DNA from: Arenibacter sp. P308M17
GTDB lineage: Bacteria; Bacteroidota; Bacteroidia; Flavobacteriales; Flavobacteriaceae
DNA: 64,000 bases
NCBI RefSeq assembly: GCF_003426735.1
Contig: NZ_QVON01000001.1
Location: 620,001 to 684,000 of the forward strand
Direction of reading: 5' to 3'
Shown: piece after piece, positions 35,594-44,629 of the stretch
Numbering within the stretch: the stretch's first letter is position 1
How the letters are laid out: the number at the start of each line of letters is the position of its first letter
Notes under the pieces: generated by a model
What the model saw: the letters and a program-made list of their open reading frames with translations, nothing else
The model's database searches: none
Told to the model about the DNA's origin: nothing
Program-made: the position numbers and the translations under genes

Positions 35594-36607
35594 ATGAGCG
35601 ATAAAAAGTTTGATGTAATTACGTTTGGAAGGTCCAGTATCGATCTTTATTCCCAGAATATCGGGGCCCCCTTTAATGAAATAAAAGGGTTCGATGCCTT
35701 TGTGGGAGGGTCTCCGCTCAATATAGCCGTGGGCTGTGCAAGATTGGGCGTCAATGCCAGTCTTTTAACAGCGGTAGGTAATGATAAGGTGGGAGAGTTT
35801 ATCTTGAATTTCCTGAACAGGGAAGGGGTAAACACCCATGCCATCCCAGTAAAAAATGGCACTAGAAGTAGTGCGGTGGTACTGGGCATAGAACCTCCGG
35901 ATAAATTTCCCCTAGTGTATTACAGGGACAATGCGGCCGATAGTCAAGTAGATATCGATGATGTGGATAGGGCCAATATCCAGGACTACAAAATATTGTT
36001 GATCAATGGTACCGCATTGAACATAGAGCCTACCAGGAGCGCTACCTTTTACGCCACGGAAATAGCCAATAGGAATGATGTGGATGTGGTGCTAGATTTG
36101 GATTTTAGGGCGGACCAATGGCATGATTATAGGGCATTCGGATTAACCGTAAGGGCCATTTTGCCCAGGGTAAAAATAGCCATTGGTACGGAAGAGGAAA
36201 TCCTGGCCGCCACCCTGATCGATGCTTCCCAGGTGACCATTAAGGAACAACAAATTTCGGCACCGGAAATTAAGGGGGATATTGATGAATCCATCAAACA
36301 ATTGCTTTCTTCCGGGATAGAGACCCTGATCGTAAAACGAGGGGAGAAGGGGGCAAGTATATACCAAAAGGACGGCTCCAGAGAGGATGTTCCCGGATTT
36401 CCCGTAGCGGTTCTGAACGTACTGGGTGCCGGTGATGCCTTTGCCAGCGGATTCCTATATGGTATTCTACAAGGATGGGGTTTAAAAAAAGCATGCCGGA
36501 TGGGGAATGCCAGTGGTGCGCAAGTGGTTACCAAAAAGGGCTGTGCCAATTTTATGCCTACCTTGGAAGAATCCTTGGACTTTATAGATCAAAAGGGCGG
36601 ATTTTAA
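35594..36607 (+). CDS. iolC: 5-dehydro-2-deoxygluconokinase (IolC), PfkB family
   Basis: A 337-residue ribokinase/PfkB-type kinase. The N-terminus FDVITFGRSSIDLYSQNIG and the substrate loop FVGGSPLNIAVGCARLG are typical of IolC, and the ATP/anion-hole motif NVLGAGDAFASGFLYG holds the catalytic aspartate. It phosphorylates 2-deoxy-5-keto-gluconate at C6, producing the aldolase substrate. In some bacteria IolC is fused to a DUF2090 aldolase domain; this one is not, which fits the separate IolJ. It follows iolB by six bases. Confidence 0.93.
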   Translation: MSDKKFDVITFGRSSIDLYSQNIGAPFNEIKGFDAFVGGSPLNIAVGCARLGVNASLLTAVGNDKVGEFILNFLNREGVNTHAIPVKNGTRSSAVVLGIEPPDKFPLVYYRDNAADSQVDIDDVDRANIQDYKILLINGTALNIEPTRSATFYATEIANRNDVDVVLDLDFRADQWHDYRAFGLTVRAILPRVKIAIGTEEEILAATLIDASQVTIKEQQISAPEIKGDIDESIKQLLSSGIETLIVKRGEKGASIYQKDGSREDVPGFPVAVLNVLGAGDAFASGFLYGILQGWGLKKACRMGNASGAQVVTKKGCANFMPTLEESLDFIDQKGGF

Positions 36608-36707
36608 TTTTATAAGCGATGAAATGCCCATTAAAGGCTTTATCAAACCAACCGATATGTTCTCAGGGCATTCTATCTGACCTATTAAAACAAATAAAGA
36701 AGAACAG

Positions 36708-38567
36708 ATGACAACAAAAAGACTTACCGTGGCCCAGGCTACAATTGAATATCTAAAAAATCAATATGTTGAACGGGATGGGATCCAGAACAGGTTTTTT
36801 GCCGGTTGTTTTGGGATTTTGGGCCATGGCAACGTGGCAGGAATAGGACAGGCACTGCACCAAAACCTCGACTTTCCCTTTTACGTAGCCCGTAACGAAC
36901 AGGGAATGGTGCATACGGCGGCAGCCTTTGCCAAGGTAAAGAACAGGTTACAGACCTTTGTCTGTACTTCTTCCATTGGTCCAGGGGCTACCAATATGCT
37001 TACCGCTGCCGCTGCGGCCACTATCAATAGGATTCCGGTTCTCTTGATTCCCGGCGATATATTTGCCACAAGACAGGTGGCCCCTGTATTGCAGCAGTTG
37101 GAATCCAATCTGTCACAGGATGTATCTGTCAATGATTGCTTTAAACCCGTATCCAAATATTGGGACCGGATCAATAGACCGGAACAATTGATTACCGCCT
37201 TGCCAGAAGTAATGCGGGTGCTCACCTCCCAAGCGGAAACAGGAACGGTTACCCTTTGCATTCCCCAGGACGTGCAGGCGGAAGCCTTTGATTTTCCAGA
37301 GGAAATGTTCCAAAAGCGTGTTTGGTACATAGGTAGGAACATGCCGGACCAAACCCTGTTGTCCAGGGCCATTGCCCTGATCAAGGAAAGTAAGAGGCCA
37401 ATTATTATTTCCGGTGGCGGTACTATTTATAGCGATGCCACCGCCATATTGAAAAAATTGGTCAATAGAACGGGGATACCCGTGGCCGAAACCTTTGCGG
37501 GAAAGGGCTCCTTGGATTATAACGAACCGCAAAATTTGGGAGCTGCAGGGGTAACGGGTACACCAGGGGCCATAGCAGTGGCAAGGGAGGCCGATCTGGT
37601 CATAGGGCTAGGTACAAGATATAGTGATTTTACTACCATCTCCAAGTCGGCCTTCCAAGATCCCAAGGTCCAATTTATAAATATAAATGTTACAGAATTC
37701 GACTCCTTTAAGCACGGGGCATTGCCGTTGATAGGGGATGCCAAGGCCATATTGGAAACTCTGGATAGGGAGTTGTCCACTTTTAAAGTGAGCGCGGATT
37801 ATCGTGAAAAAGTGGAGCGTTTTAATAAGGACTGGGATCAATTTGTAGAGGATATCTATGCGGAAAAGAATGGGGTGCCCGCTTTTCAGGGAGAGGTGAT
37901 CGGAGCCATAAATTCCTTTTCCAACCCTGAGGATATAGTGTTGTGTGCTGCAGGAAGTCTTCCAGGGGATCTCCATAAACTGTGGCGGACGCGAAACCCG
38001 AAAGGCTTCCATCTGGAATACGGATATTCCTGCATGGGGTATGAGATTGCCGGTGGGCTGGGGGCCAAAATGGCACGTCCTGAAAGTGAGATATATGTGA
38101 TGGTGGGCGATGGCAGTTACCTGATGATGGCGCAAGAGATCGTAACATCGATCCAAGAAAAACAGAAGATGACCATAGTGCTCTTGAACAATGATGGTTA
38201 TTCCAGTATTGGAAGCCTTTCCAGTTCCCTTGGTAGTGAAGGTTTCGGAACCTATTATAGATATCGAAATGAGGAGACGGACCAATTGGACGGAGGAAAG
38301 TTGCCCATAGATTATGCGGCCAATGCTGCCAGTATGGGGGCACATGTCATTAAAGCGGCCAATGTAAAGGAATTGAACGAGGCCCTTAAAACAGCCAAGA
38401 CCTTGGACAGGACTACCGTAATCTACATAGAGGTAGACCGTAAAAAGGCAGTTCCGGGTTTTGCCTGGTGGGATGTGGCCGTGGCCGAAGTATCGGACAA
38501 AAGTGGCGTAAAGAAGTCTTTGGAAACCTATAGGGAGAACAAGAAGACCCAAAAATATTATTTATAG
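36708..38567 (+). CDS. iolD: 3D-(3,5/4)-trihydroxycyclohexane-1,2-dione hydrolase (IolD)
   Basis: A 619-residue thiamine-diphosphate enzyme. The N-terminal pyrimidine-binding half has the conserved glutamate region VARNEQGMVHTAAAFAK, and the C-terminal half carries the diphosphate motif, starting GDGSYLMMAQE and ending LLNNDGYSS. IolD opens the six-membered ring of the dione, giving 5-deoxy-glucuronate, and is the hallmark enzyme of the pathway. It lies 100 bases after iolC, the largest gap in the operon. A weak inverted pair AATGCCC/GGGCATT (about 36622-36672) in that gap could form a long-looped hairpin, but no terminator is apparent. Confidence 0.94.
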   Translation: MTTKRLTVAQATIEYLKNQYVERDGIQNRFFAGCFGILGHGNVAGIGQALHQNLDFPFYVARNEQGMVHTAAAFAKVKNRLQTFVCTSSIGPGATNMLTAAAAATINRIPVLLIPGDIFATRQVAPVLQQLESNLSQDVSVNDCFKPVSKYWDRINRPEQLITALPEVMRVLTSQAETGTVTLCIPQDVQAEAFDFPEEMFQKRVWYIGRNMPDQTLLSRAIALIKESKRPIIISGGGTIYSDATAILKKLVNRTGIPVAETFAGKGSLDYNEPQNLGAAGVTGTPGAIAVAREADLVIGLGTRYSDFTTISKSAFQDPKVQFININVTEFDSFKHGALPLIGDAKAILETLDRELSTFKVSADYREKVERFNKDWDQFVEDIYAEKNGVPAFQGEVIGAINSFSNPEDIVLCAAGSLPGDLHKLWRTRNPKGFHLEYGYSCMGYEIAGGLGAKMARPESEIYVMVGDGSYLMMAQEIVTSIQEKQKMTIVLLNNDGYSSIGSLSSSLGSEGFGTYYRYRNEETDQLDGGKLPIDYAANAASMGAHVIKAANVKELNEALKTAKTLDRTTVIYIEVDRKKAVPGFAWWDVAVAEVSDKSGVKKSLETYRENKKTQKYYL

Positions 38568-38587
38568 ACCTTAACCAACCTAGCCTT

Positions 38588-40186
38588 ATGAATTCCGAAC
38601 TGATCATTATCCTAACCTCATTCCTGCTTTTTACCGGAGGAGTTGCCTTTTTTACATGGTACAGTCTTAGAAAAACAAACCTAACCTCATCCGACGGTTA
38701 TTTCTTGGGAGGTAGAAGCTTAACTGGAATCGTAATAGCAGGTTCCATGTTGTTGACCAACATTTCGTCCGAACATCTTATCGGGATGAACGGTAATTCC
38801 TATGTCAATGGTTTTATTGTCATAGCTTGGGAAGTCACCTCTTCCATAGCCCTTGTTATTGCGGCCATTTTTTTTGTGCCCAAATATTTAAAGATGGGAC
38901 TTACCACCATACCCCAGTTTTTGGAAAGTAGATTTGATGGGATGACCAGGACAATGGTAGCCGCCATTCTTATCTTTTCCTTTGTGGTGACCTTGTTGCC
39001 CATCGTTTTATATTCCGGGGCAATAGGCATTGAAAGTCTCTTTGGTATTTCGGAGGCCCTAGGGGTCAGTAAATCCGAAGGCTTATGGATTACAGTGGTC
39101 ATTATTGGGGTCATAGGGTCCATATACGCCATATTTGGAGGCTTAAAGGCCGTGGCCTATTCCGATACCATTAATGGACTTGGACTATTATTGGGGGGTC
39201 TTTTAATACCGGTTTTGGCGTTGATGGCCATAGGGGACAACAATATTTGGGACGGATTGGTCAAGGTATATGAATATGCCCCCGAGAAATTCAATGTGGT
39301 AGGGGCACGGGATTCTGTACTGCCCTTCGAAGTATTGTTTACGGGCCTTATTATTAATCAGCTCTATTTCTGGGGAATGAACCAGACGATCATCCAAAGG
39401 GCCTTGGGGGCGAAAAACCTGAAGGAGGCCCAAAAGGGACTGTTGATAACGGGACTTTTCAAGATCTTGATTCCCCTGATCATTGTATTGCCCGGGGTAA
39501 TTTGTTATTATTATTTTCAGGATACCTACTTCGATCAACAGGACACCGTTTACCCACAATTGGTCAAGAAGGTGCTGCCGGTCTGGTTGATAGGCTTTTT
39601 TGCGGCCGTAATTATGGGGGCGGTATTGAGTACCTTTAACTCTGTTCTGAATTCTGTGGCCACCCTGTTCAGTATGGATATTTACAAGAAGCATATCGCA
39701 AAGGATGTCAGCGATAATAAACTGGTAAAGATCGGGAAGGCTACTTCCGCCATTTTAGCGGTAATGGCAATTTTTGCAGCCCCAATGGTGGCCAATGCTT
39801 CGGACGGACTGTATCAATTGCTACAAGAGCTGAACGGGATATTCTTTATACCGATCGCCTCTATTTTATTGGCCGGTTTCTTTATGAAAAAGGTCTCGGC
39901 AATGGGGGCAAAGGTAGCCCTTATATTCGGGCTCTGTTTTTATGTTTTTATGACCTGGGGCTACACCTCCCACGGCATTCATTTTGTGCATTTATGGGGA
40001 ATAGAGTTCTTGCTGAACGTGGCCATCATGTATTCGGTGTCCTATTTCTATCCCAATGATAACAAGTATGAAATTACAGATGTTGGCGCGGTAAATCTAA
40101 AAGCTTGGAAATATACCATTCCTATGTCCATTGGTTTGTGCGCCGTTACCGTGTTAATATATGTCCTGCTCTGGAACAACCAGTAG
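38588..40186 (+). CDS. SSS-family sodium:solute symporter, probable inositol transporter
   Basis: A 532-residue membrane protein with about 13-14 hydrophobic segments. SSS (SLC5-like) signatures are TSSDGYFLGGRSLTG near residue 33, the GSIYAIFGGLKAVAYSDTING segment and FAAVIMGAVLSTFNSVLNSV. Bacterial SSS proteins import sugars, inositol, amino acids or sialic acids with sodium. Its position between iolD and iolA in a single-direction operon makes myo-inositol the probable substrate, which would let inositol released in the periplasm enter the cytoplasm. It begins 20 bases after iolD. Confidence 0.88.
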   Translation: MNSELIIILTSFLLFTGGVAFFTWYSLRKTNLTSSDGYFLGGRSLTGIVIAGSMLLTNISSEHLIGMNGNSYVNGFIVIAWEVTSSIALVIAAIFFVPKYLKMGLTTIPQFLESRFDGMTRTMVAAILIFSFVVTLLPIVLYSGAIGIESLFGISEALGVSKSEGLWITVVIIGVIGSIYAIFGGLKAVAYSDTINGLGLLLGGLLIPVLALMAIGDNNIWDGLVKVYEYAPEKFNVVGARDSVLPFEVLFTGLIINQLYFWGMNQTIIQRALGAKNLKEAQKGLLITGLFKILIPLIIVLPGVICYYYFQDTYFDQQDTVYPQLVKKVLPVWLIGFFAAVIMGAVLSTFNSVLNSVATLFSMDIYKKHIAKDVSDNKLVKIGKATSAILAVMAIFAAPMVANASDGLYQLLQELNGIFFIPIASILLAGFFMKKVSAMGAKVALIFGLCFYVFMTWGYTSHGIHFVHLWGIEFLLNVAIMYSVSYFYPNDNKYEITDVGAVNLKAWKYTIPMSIGLCAVTVLIYVLLWNNQ

Positions 40187-40224
40187 CAGAATTACTTTGA
40201 GCAATAATATTAAACAATTTGAAA

Positions 40225-41700
40225 ATGGAAATTCTAAAAAATTATATCGATGGTGTTTGGGTTCCAAGCACTTCCAAAGAAACAATAAACATTGTGAATC
40301 CGGCCACCCAGGAAACCTTGGCCAAGGTTCCTTATGGTTCCGATACCCGAAAGGATGTTGATATGGCCGTGGAGGCTGCCTCAAAAGCGTATAAGGAATG
40401 GAGTAAGGTACCTGTGCTTAAAAGGGTCCAGGTACTGTATCGCCTAAAGGCCTTAATGGAGGAAAACACCGAGCTACTTGCAGAGATCATTACCAAGGAG
40501 TCGGGAAAGACCTATGGGGAATCTGTTGGGGAAATCCAGAGGGCCATAGAAAATATTGAAGTCGCCTGTGGAACGCCAATGCTAATGGCGGGCGATGTTA
40601 TAGAGGATATCGCAACGGGAATAGATGAGATGATGATCAGGCAGCCCATTGGTGTGGCCGCCTGTATAACCCCCTTCAACTTTCCAAGTATGATCGTTTT
40701 TTGGTTCCTTCCCTATGCCATTGCCACCGGTAATGCCTTTGTAGTGAAGCCTTCGGAGAAGGTGCCTATGACCATGATGAAGATTTTCGAGTTTTTGGAC
40801 CAATTGGATATTCCAAAGGGACTTGTTAGTCTGGTGCACGGTGGAAAGGATTCCGTGGATGCCATTTTGGAACACCCTATCATTAAGGCAGTGAGTTTTG
40901 TGGGCAGTACCCCTGTTGCCAGATATATCTATTCCAAGGGGACGGCCAATGGCAAGAGGGTCCAGGCCCAAGGGGGCGCCAAAAATCCGGTAGTGATCCT
41001 TCCCGATGCGGATATAGAAATGTCTACCAAGATCATTGCGGATTCCGTTTATGGATGTGCGGGCCAAAGATGTTTGGCCGCTTCCACGATCATCACTGTA
41101 GACGATCAAAAAAGGCAAATTAAGGATGCCCTATACGAAACCGTTAGATCCAGGACGACCGGATATGGACTGGATAGGGACGTTAACATGGGGCCGGTAA
41201 TTACCCCTGAAAGCAAGGCAAGGATAACAGGATTGATCCAAAAAGGAATTGATGAAGGTGCCAAAGTACTTTTGGATGGTCGAAATACCTCCATTTCCGG
41301 TTATGAGAAAGGAAACTTCCTAAACCCTACCATATTGGAAGATGTAGCATTGGATAGGGAATTGATCAAAACCGAGATCTTTGGACCCGTTATGAGCCTC
41401 ATCTCCATGAAGAATATAGATGATGCCCTTAAATTTGTGAACGGTGGCAATTATGGTAATATGGCCTGTTTGTTTACGGGTAGCGGTGCCAATGCCAGAA
41501 GGTTTAGGAATGAGGCCGATGCCGGAAATATCGGCATCAATATTGGTGTGGCAGCCCCCATGGCACAATTCCCTTTTAGTGGTTGGAAGGATAGCTTTTT
41601 TGGCGACCTTCACGGACAGGGCAAACATGCCATAGAATTCTTTACGCAGACCAAAGTAATAATAGAAAGATGGCCCAACATATGGTCAAGAAAATTTTAA
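40225..41700 (+). CDS. iolA: Methylmalonate/malonate-semialdehyde dehydrogenase, CoA-acylating (IolA/MmsA)
   Basis: A 491-residue aldehyde dehydrogenase. A TTG at 40219 lies two codons upstream; the ATG at 40225 is preferred. The N-terminus ILKNYIDGVWVPS is typical of this group, the nucleotide region is ITPFNFPSMIVFW, and the catalytic cysteine lies in GCAGQRCLAASTI. Where ordinary aldehyde dehydrogenases have ELGGK with a general-base glutamate, this protein has AQGGAKN, as in CoA-acylating MMSDH. It converts malonate semialdehyde to acetyl-CoA and CO2, the last step of inositol breakdown, and could also serve valine catabolism. Confidence 0.93.
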   Translation: MEILKNYIDGVWVPSTSKETINIVNPATQETLAKVPYGSDTRKDVDMAVEAASKAYKEWSKVPVLKRVQVLYRLKALMEENTELLAEIITKESGKTYGESVGEIQRAIENIEVACGTPMLMAGDVIEDIATGIDEMMIRQPIGVAACITPFNFPSMIVFWFLPYAIATGNAFVVKPSEKVPMTMMKIFEFLDQLDIPKGLVSLVHGGKDSVDAILEHPIIKAVSFVGSTPVARYIYSKGTANGKRVQAQGGAKNPVVILPDADIEMSTKIIADSVYGCAGQRCLAASTIITVDDQKRQIKDALYETVRSRTTGYGLDRDVNMGPVITPESKARITGLIQKGIDEGAKVLLDGRNTSISGYEKGNFLNPTILEDVALDRELIKTEIFGPVMSLISMKNIDDALKFVNGGNYGNMACLFTGSGANARRFRNEADAGNIGINIGVAAPMAQFPFSGWKDSFFGDLHGQGKHAIEFFTQTKVIIERWPNIWSRKF

Positions 41701-41712
41701 TAGGATCGTAAC

Positions 41713-42618
41713 ATGATGAAAATCGCAAATGCTCCCTGTTCATGGGGGGCCTTGGAATTTGACCTGGAAGAAAAATCCGAAGAGATAGGTTTTGAACAGG
41801 TACTGGACGAAATAAGGGAAACGGGATATATGGGTACCGAATTGGGAGATTGGGGATATATGCCTACCACCCCCGGACTTTTAAGAGCGGAGTTGGATAA
41901 GAGAGAATTGGATCTCTTAGGCGCTTTTGTGCCCGTTGCCCTGGCCAATGCCCCCAGTCATGAAGCTGGGATGGAATCGGCGCTTAAAGTAGCGGAACTT
42001 ATGTTCAATGCCGGTTACGAAAAATCCTTTATCGTATTGGCGGATGACAATGGTTCGGTTCCCGGACGCACCAATAATGCGGGGAGAATTACGCCCGAAA
42101 TGGGACTCACGGAAAAACAATGGAAGGGATATGCCGCCGGTGCCGAAAAGATCGCCAGGGCGGTCAAGGACGCCTATGGTATAAGAACGGTGTTCCATCA
42201 TCACTGTGCAGGATATGTAGAGACCCCGGAAGAAATAGATACCCTTATGACATTGACCGATCCGGAATTGTTGGGCCTGTGTCTGGACATGGGGCATTAT
42301 GCCTTTGGTGGGGGAGACCCGGTAAAGGCGCTGACCAAGTATGGAAAAAGAATATGGCATGTTCATTTTAAGGATTACAGTCAAGAGGCGGCAAAGGCTT
42401 CCAGAGAGGCCAATGGAGATTATTTTGATGCCATTAAAAGAGGGGTATTTTGTGAATTGGGGAAAGGTTCGGTAGATTTTCGGGCCGTTGTAAAATTGTT
42501 GGAAGTAATTGATTACAAGGATTGGATAGTAGTGGAGCAGGATATTTTACCGGGTATGGGAAATCCAAAGGTATGTGCACAGGCCAATAGGGACTATATA
42601 AGGTCCCTGGGACTTTAG
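41713..42618 (+). CDS. iolE: Inosose dehydratase-type TIM-barrel protein (IolE)
   Basis: A 301-residue xylose-isomerase-like TIM barrel. The start KIANAPCSWGALEFDLEE resembles IolE/IolI proteins of actinobacteria. Metal ligands of this fold can be seen in RTVFHHHCAGYVE, LCLDMGHYAFGGGDP and IWHVHFKDYS, with the last glutamate in IVVEQD. It would dehydrate scyllo-inosose to the dione consumed by IolD. IolI (inosose isomerase) has the same fold, so the choice rests on IolE being otherwise missing from a complete pathway. Two ATG codons in tandem (41713, 41716) can serve as the start. Confidence 0.87.
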   Translation: MMKIANAPCSWGALEFDLEEKSEEIGFEQVLDEIRETGYMGTELGDWGYMPTTPGLLRAELDKRELDLLGAFVPVALANAPSHEAGMESALKVAELMFNAGYEKSFIVLADDNGSVPGRTNNAGRITPEMGLTEKQWKGYAAGAEKIARAVKDAYGIRTVFHHHCAGYVETPEEIDTLMTLTDPELLGLCLDMGHYAFGGGDPVKALTKYGKRIWHVHFKDYSQEAAKASREANGDYFDAIKRGVFCELGKGSVDFRAVVKLLEVIDYKDWIVVEQDILPGMGNPKVCAQANRDYIRSLGL

Positions 42619-42661
42619 GTAATTAAAAATTCATGAAACAATTATAAAGAAATATACATCT

Positions 42662-43672
42662 ATGACAAAAGTTAAATTCTCCGTAGCAGGATTGGGAAGG
42701 ATTGGAAAGATCCATTTGGAAAACCTGCTTCAGATGGAAAATGTGGAAGTGGTGGCCGTAATGGATCCCATGGAAGAATGTAGGAAATATGCACAGGAAA
42801 AGAAGATACCCCATATAGCCAGTACCTTCCAGGAACTTTTGGCCATTGCCCCCGTCGATGCCGTGGTCATCTGTTCCCCTACGGATACCCATGCCGATTA
42901 TGTTGAAATGGCGGCCAAAGCCGGAATCCATATTTTCTGTGAAAAACCTTTGGATCTATCCATGCAGCGGGTGGTCCAGGTATTGGAGGTGGTAGATAAG
43001 GCCAACATAAAATTGATGTTGGGTTTCAATCGCCGTTTCGATAAGGAGTTTAAAAGGGTCCATGATCTTGTAAAGGAGGGTGCGGTAGGACAGCCCCATT
43101 TGGTAAAAATTACGAGTCGGGATCCAGGAGCTCCCCCAGTTAGCTACATTAAGCAATCCGGTGGGCTGTTTTTGGATATGACCATACATGATTTTGACAT
43201 GGCCAGGTTTGTAGTGGGCAAGGAAGTGGAGGAAGTATATGCCAAAGGCGCCGTTTTGGTAGATCCAGCCATCGGCGAGGCCGGGGATATAGACACCGCA
43301 ATAGTTACCTTGACCTATACGGACGGTACCATGGCCGTAATAGACAATAGTAGGGAAGCGGCCTATGGGTATGACCAAAGAATAGAAGTATTTGGATCCA
43401 AGGGCATGGCACAGGCCGATAATAATTATGAAGATTCACATCGTCTATATACCAAACAGGGAATACAGGGGTCATTGCCCCTTCACTTCTTTTTGGAAAG
43501 GTATGCGGCAGCCTATAGATCCGAAATGGACAGTTATGTGGCAAGCCTTAAAAATGGTAATGCCGTAGCGGTAGATGGTAGGGATGGCTTAAAGTCGCTT
43601 CAAATAGGCTTGGCCGCAATAAAATCATTAAAGGAAAAAAGACCTGTCAAAATTGTTGAAATAAAAAACTAG
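42662..43672 (+). CDS. iolG: Inositol 2-dehydrogenase (IolG), Gfo/Idh/MocA family
   Basis: A 336-residue NAD-dependent oxidoreductase. The Rossmann motif is GLGRIGKIH near residues 10-18, the catalytic lysine lies in CEKPLDL (about residues 97-103), and the active-site LDMTIHDFDMARF holds the aspartate and histidine of the family. Length and sequence match bacterial myo-inositol dehydrogenase, which makes scyllo-inosose. It is the last gene of the iol operon. An inverted pair (CTAGTATCC at 43669-43677, GGATACTAG at 43791-43799) flanks the end of the gene, without the look of a terminator. Confidence 0.93.
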   Translation: MTKVKFSVAGLGRIGKIHLENLLQMENVEVVAVMDPMEECRKYAQEKKIPHIASTFQELLAIAPVDAVVICSPTDTHADYVEMAAKAGIHIFCEKPLDLSMQRVVQVLEVVDKANIKLMLGFNRRFDKEFKRVHDLVKEGAVGQPHLVKITSRDPGAPPVSYIKQSGGLFLDMTIHDFDMARFVVGKEVEEVYAKGAVLVDPAIGEAGDIDTAIVTLTYTDGTMAVIDNSREAAYGYDQRIEVFGSKGMAQADNNYEDSHRLYTKQGIQGSLPLHFFLERYAAAYRSEMDSYVASLKNGNAVAVDGRDGLKSLQIGLAAIKSLKEKRPVKIVEIKN

Positions 43673-43981
43673 TATCCCAAAATCTGCGAAAACCTAAAAT
43701 CAATATTCTTTTGTATAGTTAAAAAATTTGATTCTTGGTTAAATTGTAATTATTTGTTAAATTGGGGTGGATTTGAAATTTCGAACATCTGGATACTAGC
43801 AAGAAAAACGAATCGGATAGTCTTGAATTATTATATACGATATACTTTGAATATCATTATAAATAGATACAGAAAATGTCGATGCTGAAAGTGCAGCCGG
43901 ATGTATAGGCCGTATCATGGAAAGAGGATACATTCCAGATAGGTAGCTTGGTAGCTTGGAAAATGTAAACCCATTTGTAAA
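43673..43981. other. Intergenic region between iolG and the sigma factor gene
   Basis: An AT-rich stretch with the distant nine-base inverted pair already noted, a tandem eight-base repeat GGTAGCTT (about 43942-43957) and no operator palindromes of the two regulons. It should hold the iol operon end and the sigma factor promoter. No gene seen. Confidence 0.55.
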
Positions 43982-44566
43982 TTGGAAAAAGGGCAGCCCA
44001 ATATCAATAACGAGCTTTTTCTTTCCCTTTTGGAAAAGGGAGGGAAGCATGCTTTTGAGACCCTGTTCCGGCTCTACTATTCCAAATTGGTTCATATTGC
44101 CAGAGGATATCTGGTCTACCAACAGGAGGCCGAAAATATAGTTCAGAATGTATTCCTTAGAATATGGGAAAATAAGGAATGCTTGGGCGAAGTGTCCAAT
44201 ATCAATAGCTATTTGTACACCATGACAAAGAATTTGTGTCTGGACCAATTGAAGCATGAAAAGGTCAAGAGAAACTATTTGGATAATAGTTACCGCATTA
44301 AATCCGAGATCCAGTATAACTTTATTCAAGATGAGGCAGCTTCCCTTCTGTTGGAAAATGAATTGGAAGACAAAATTATTCAGAGTATTGAATTGTTACC
44401 TGAAAAATGTAAAAATATTTTCAAGAAAAGTCGATTGGAAGGCTTAAAGCATAGCGAAATCGCGGCAGAATTAGGTGTTTCGCATAGAACGGTAGACAAC
44501 CATATTGCCAATGCCCTAAGACATTTGAGGCTCCATTTAAGGGAGTTTATCACTATTTCCCAATAA
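43982..44566 (+). CDS. ECF-type RNA polymerase sigma factor (FecI-like)
   Basis: A 194-residue sigma-70 factor of the Bacteroidota ECF type. Region 2 is AFETLFRLYYSKLVHIARGY and EAENIVQNVFLRIWENKE; region 4 is LPEKCKNIFKKSRLEGLKHS followed by EIAAELGVSHRTVDNHIANA. The start is uncertain: no ATG precedes the domain in this frame, and the frame is open back to 43955, so the TTG at 43982 is the best candidate. An ATG at 43963 is in a different frame. It is followed by FecR and SusC with an STN domain, the classical surface-signalling triad in which ligand binding at SusC releases this sigma factor. Confidence 0.85.
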   Translation: MEKGQPNINNELFLSLLEKGGKHAFETLFRLYYSKLVHIARGYLVYQQEAENIVQNVFLRIWENKECLGEVSNINSYLYTMTKNLCLDQLKHEKVKRNYLDNSYRIKSEIQYNFIQDEAASLLLENELEDKIIQSIELLPEKCKNIFKKSRLEGLKHSEIAAELGVSHRTVDNHIANALRHLRLHLREFITISQ

Positions 44567-44629
44567 AATTTTTATCCTGTACTAGGTGTAAGTCCATTTT
44601 GAGTCGTCTTTATAGAGTAACACAGGACG

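Noticed and set aside
36622-36672. A terminator between iolC and iolD
   Set aside because: The seven-base arms are short, the loop is about 37 bases and no T-run follows.
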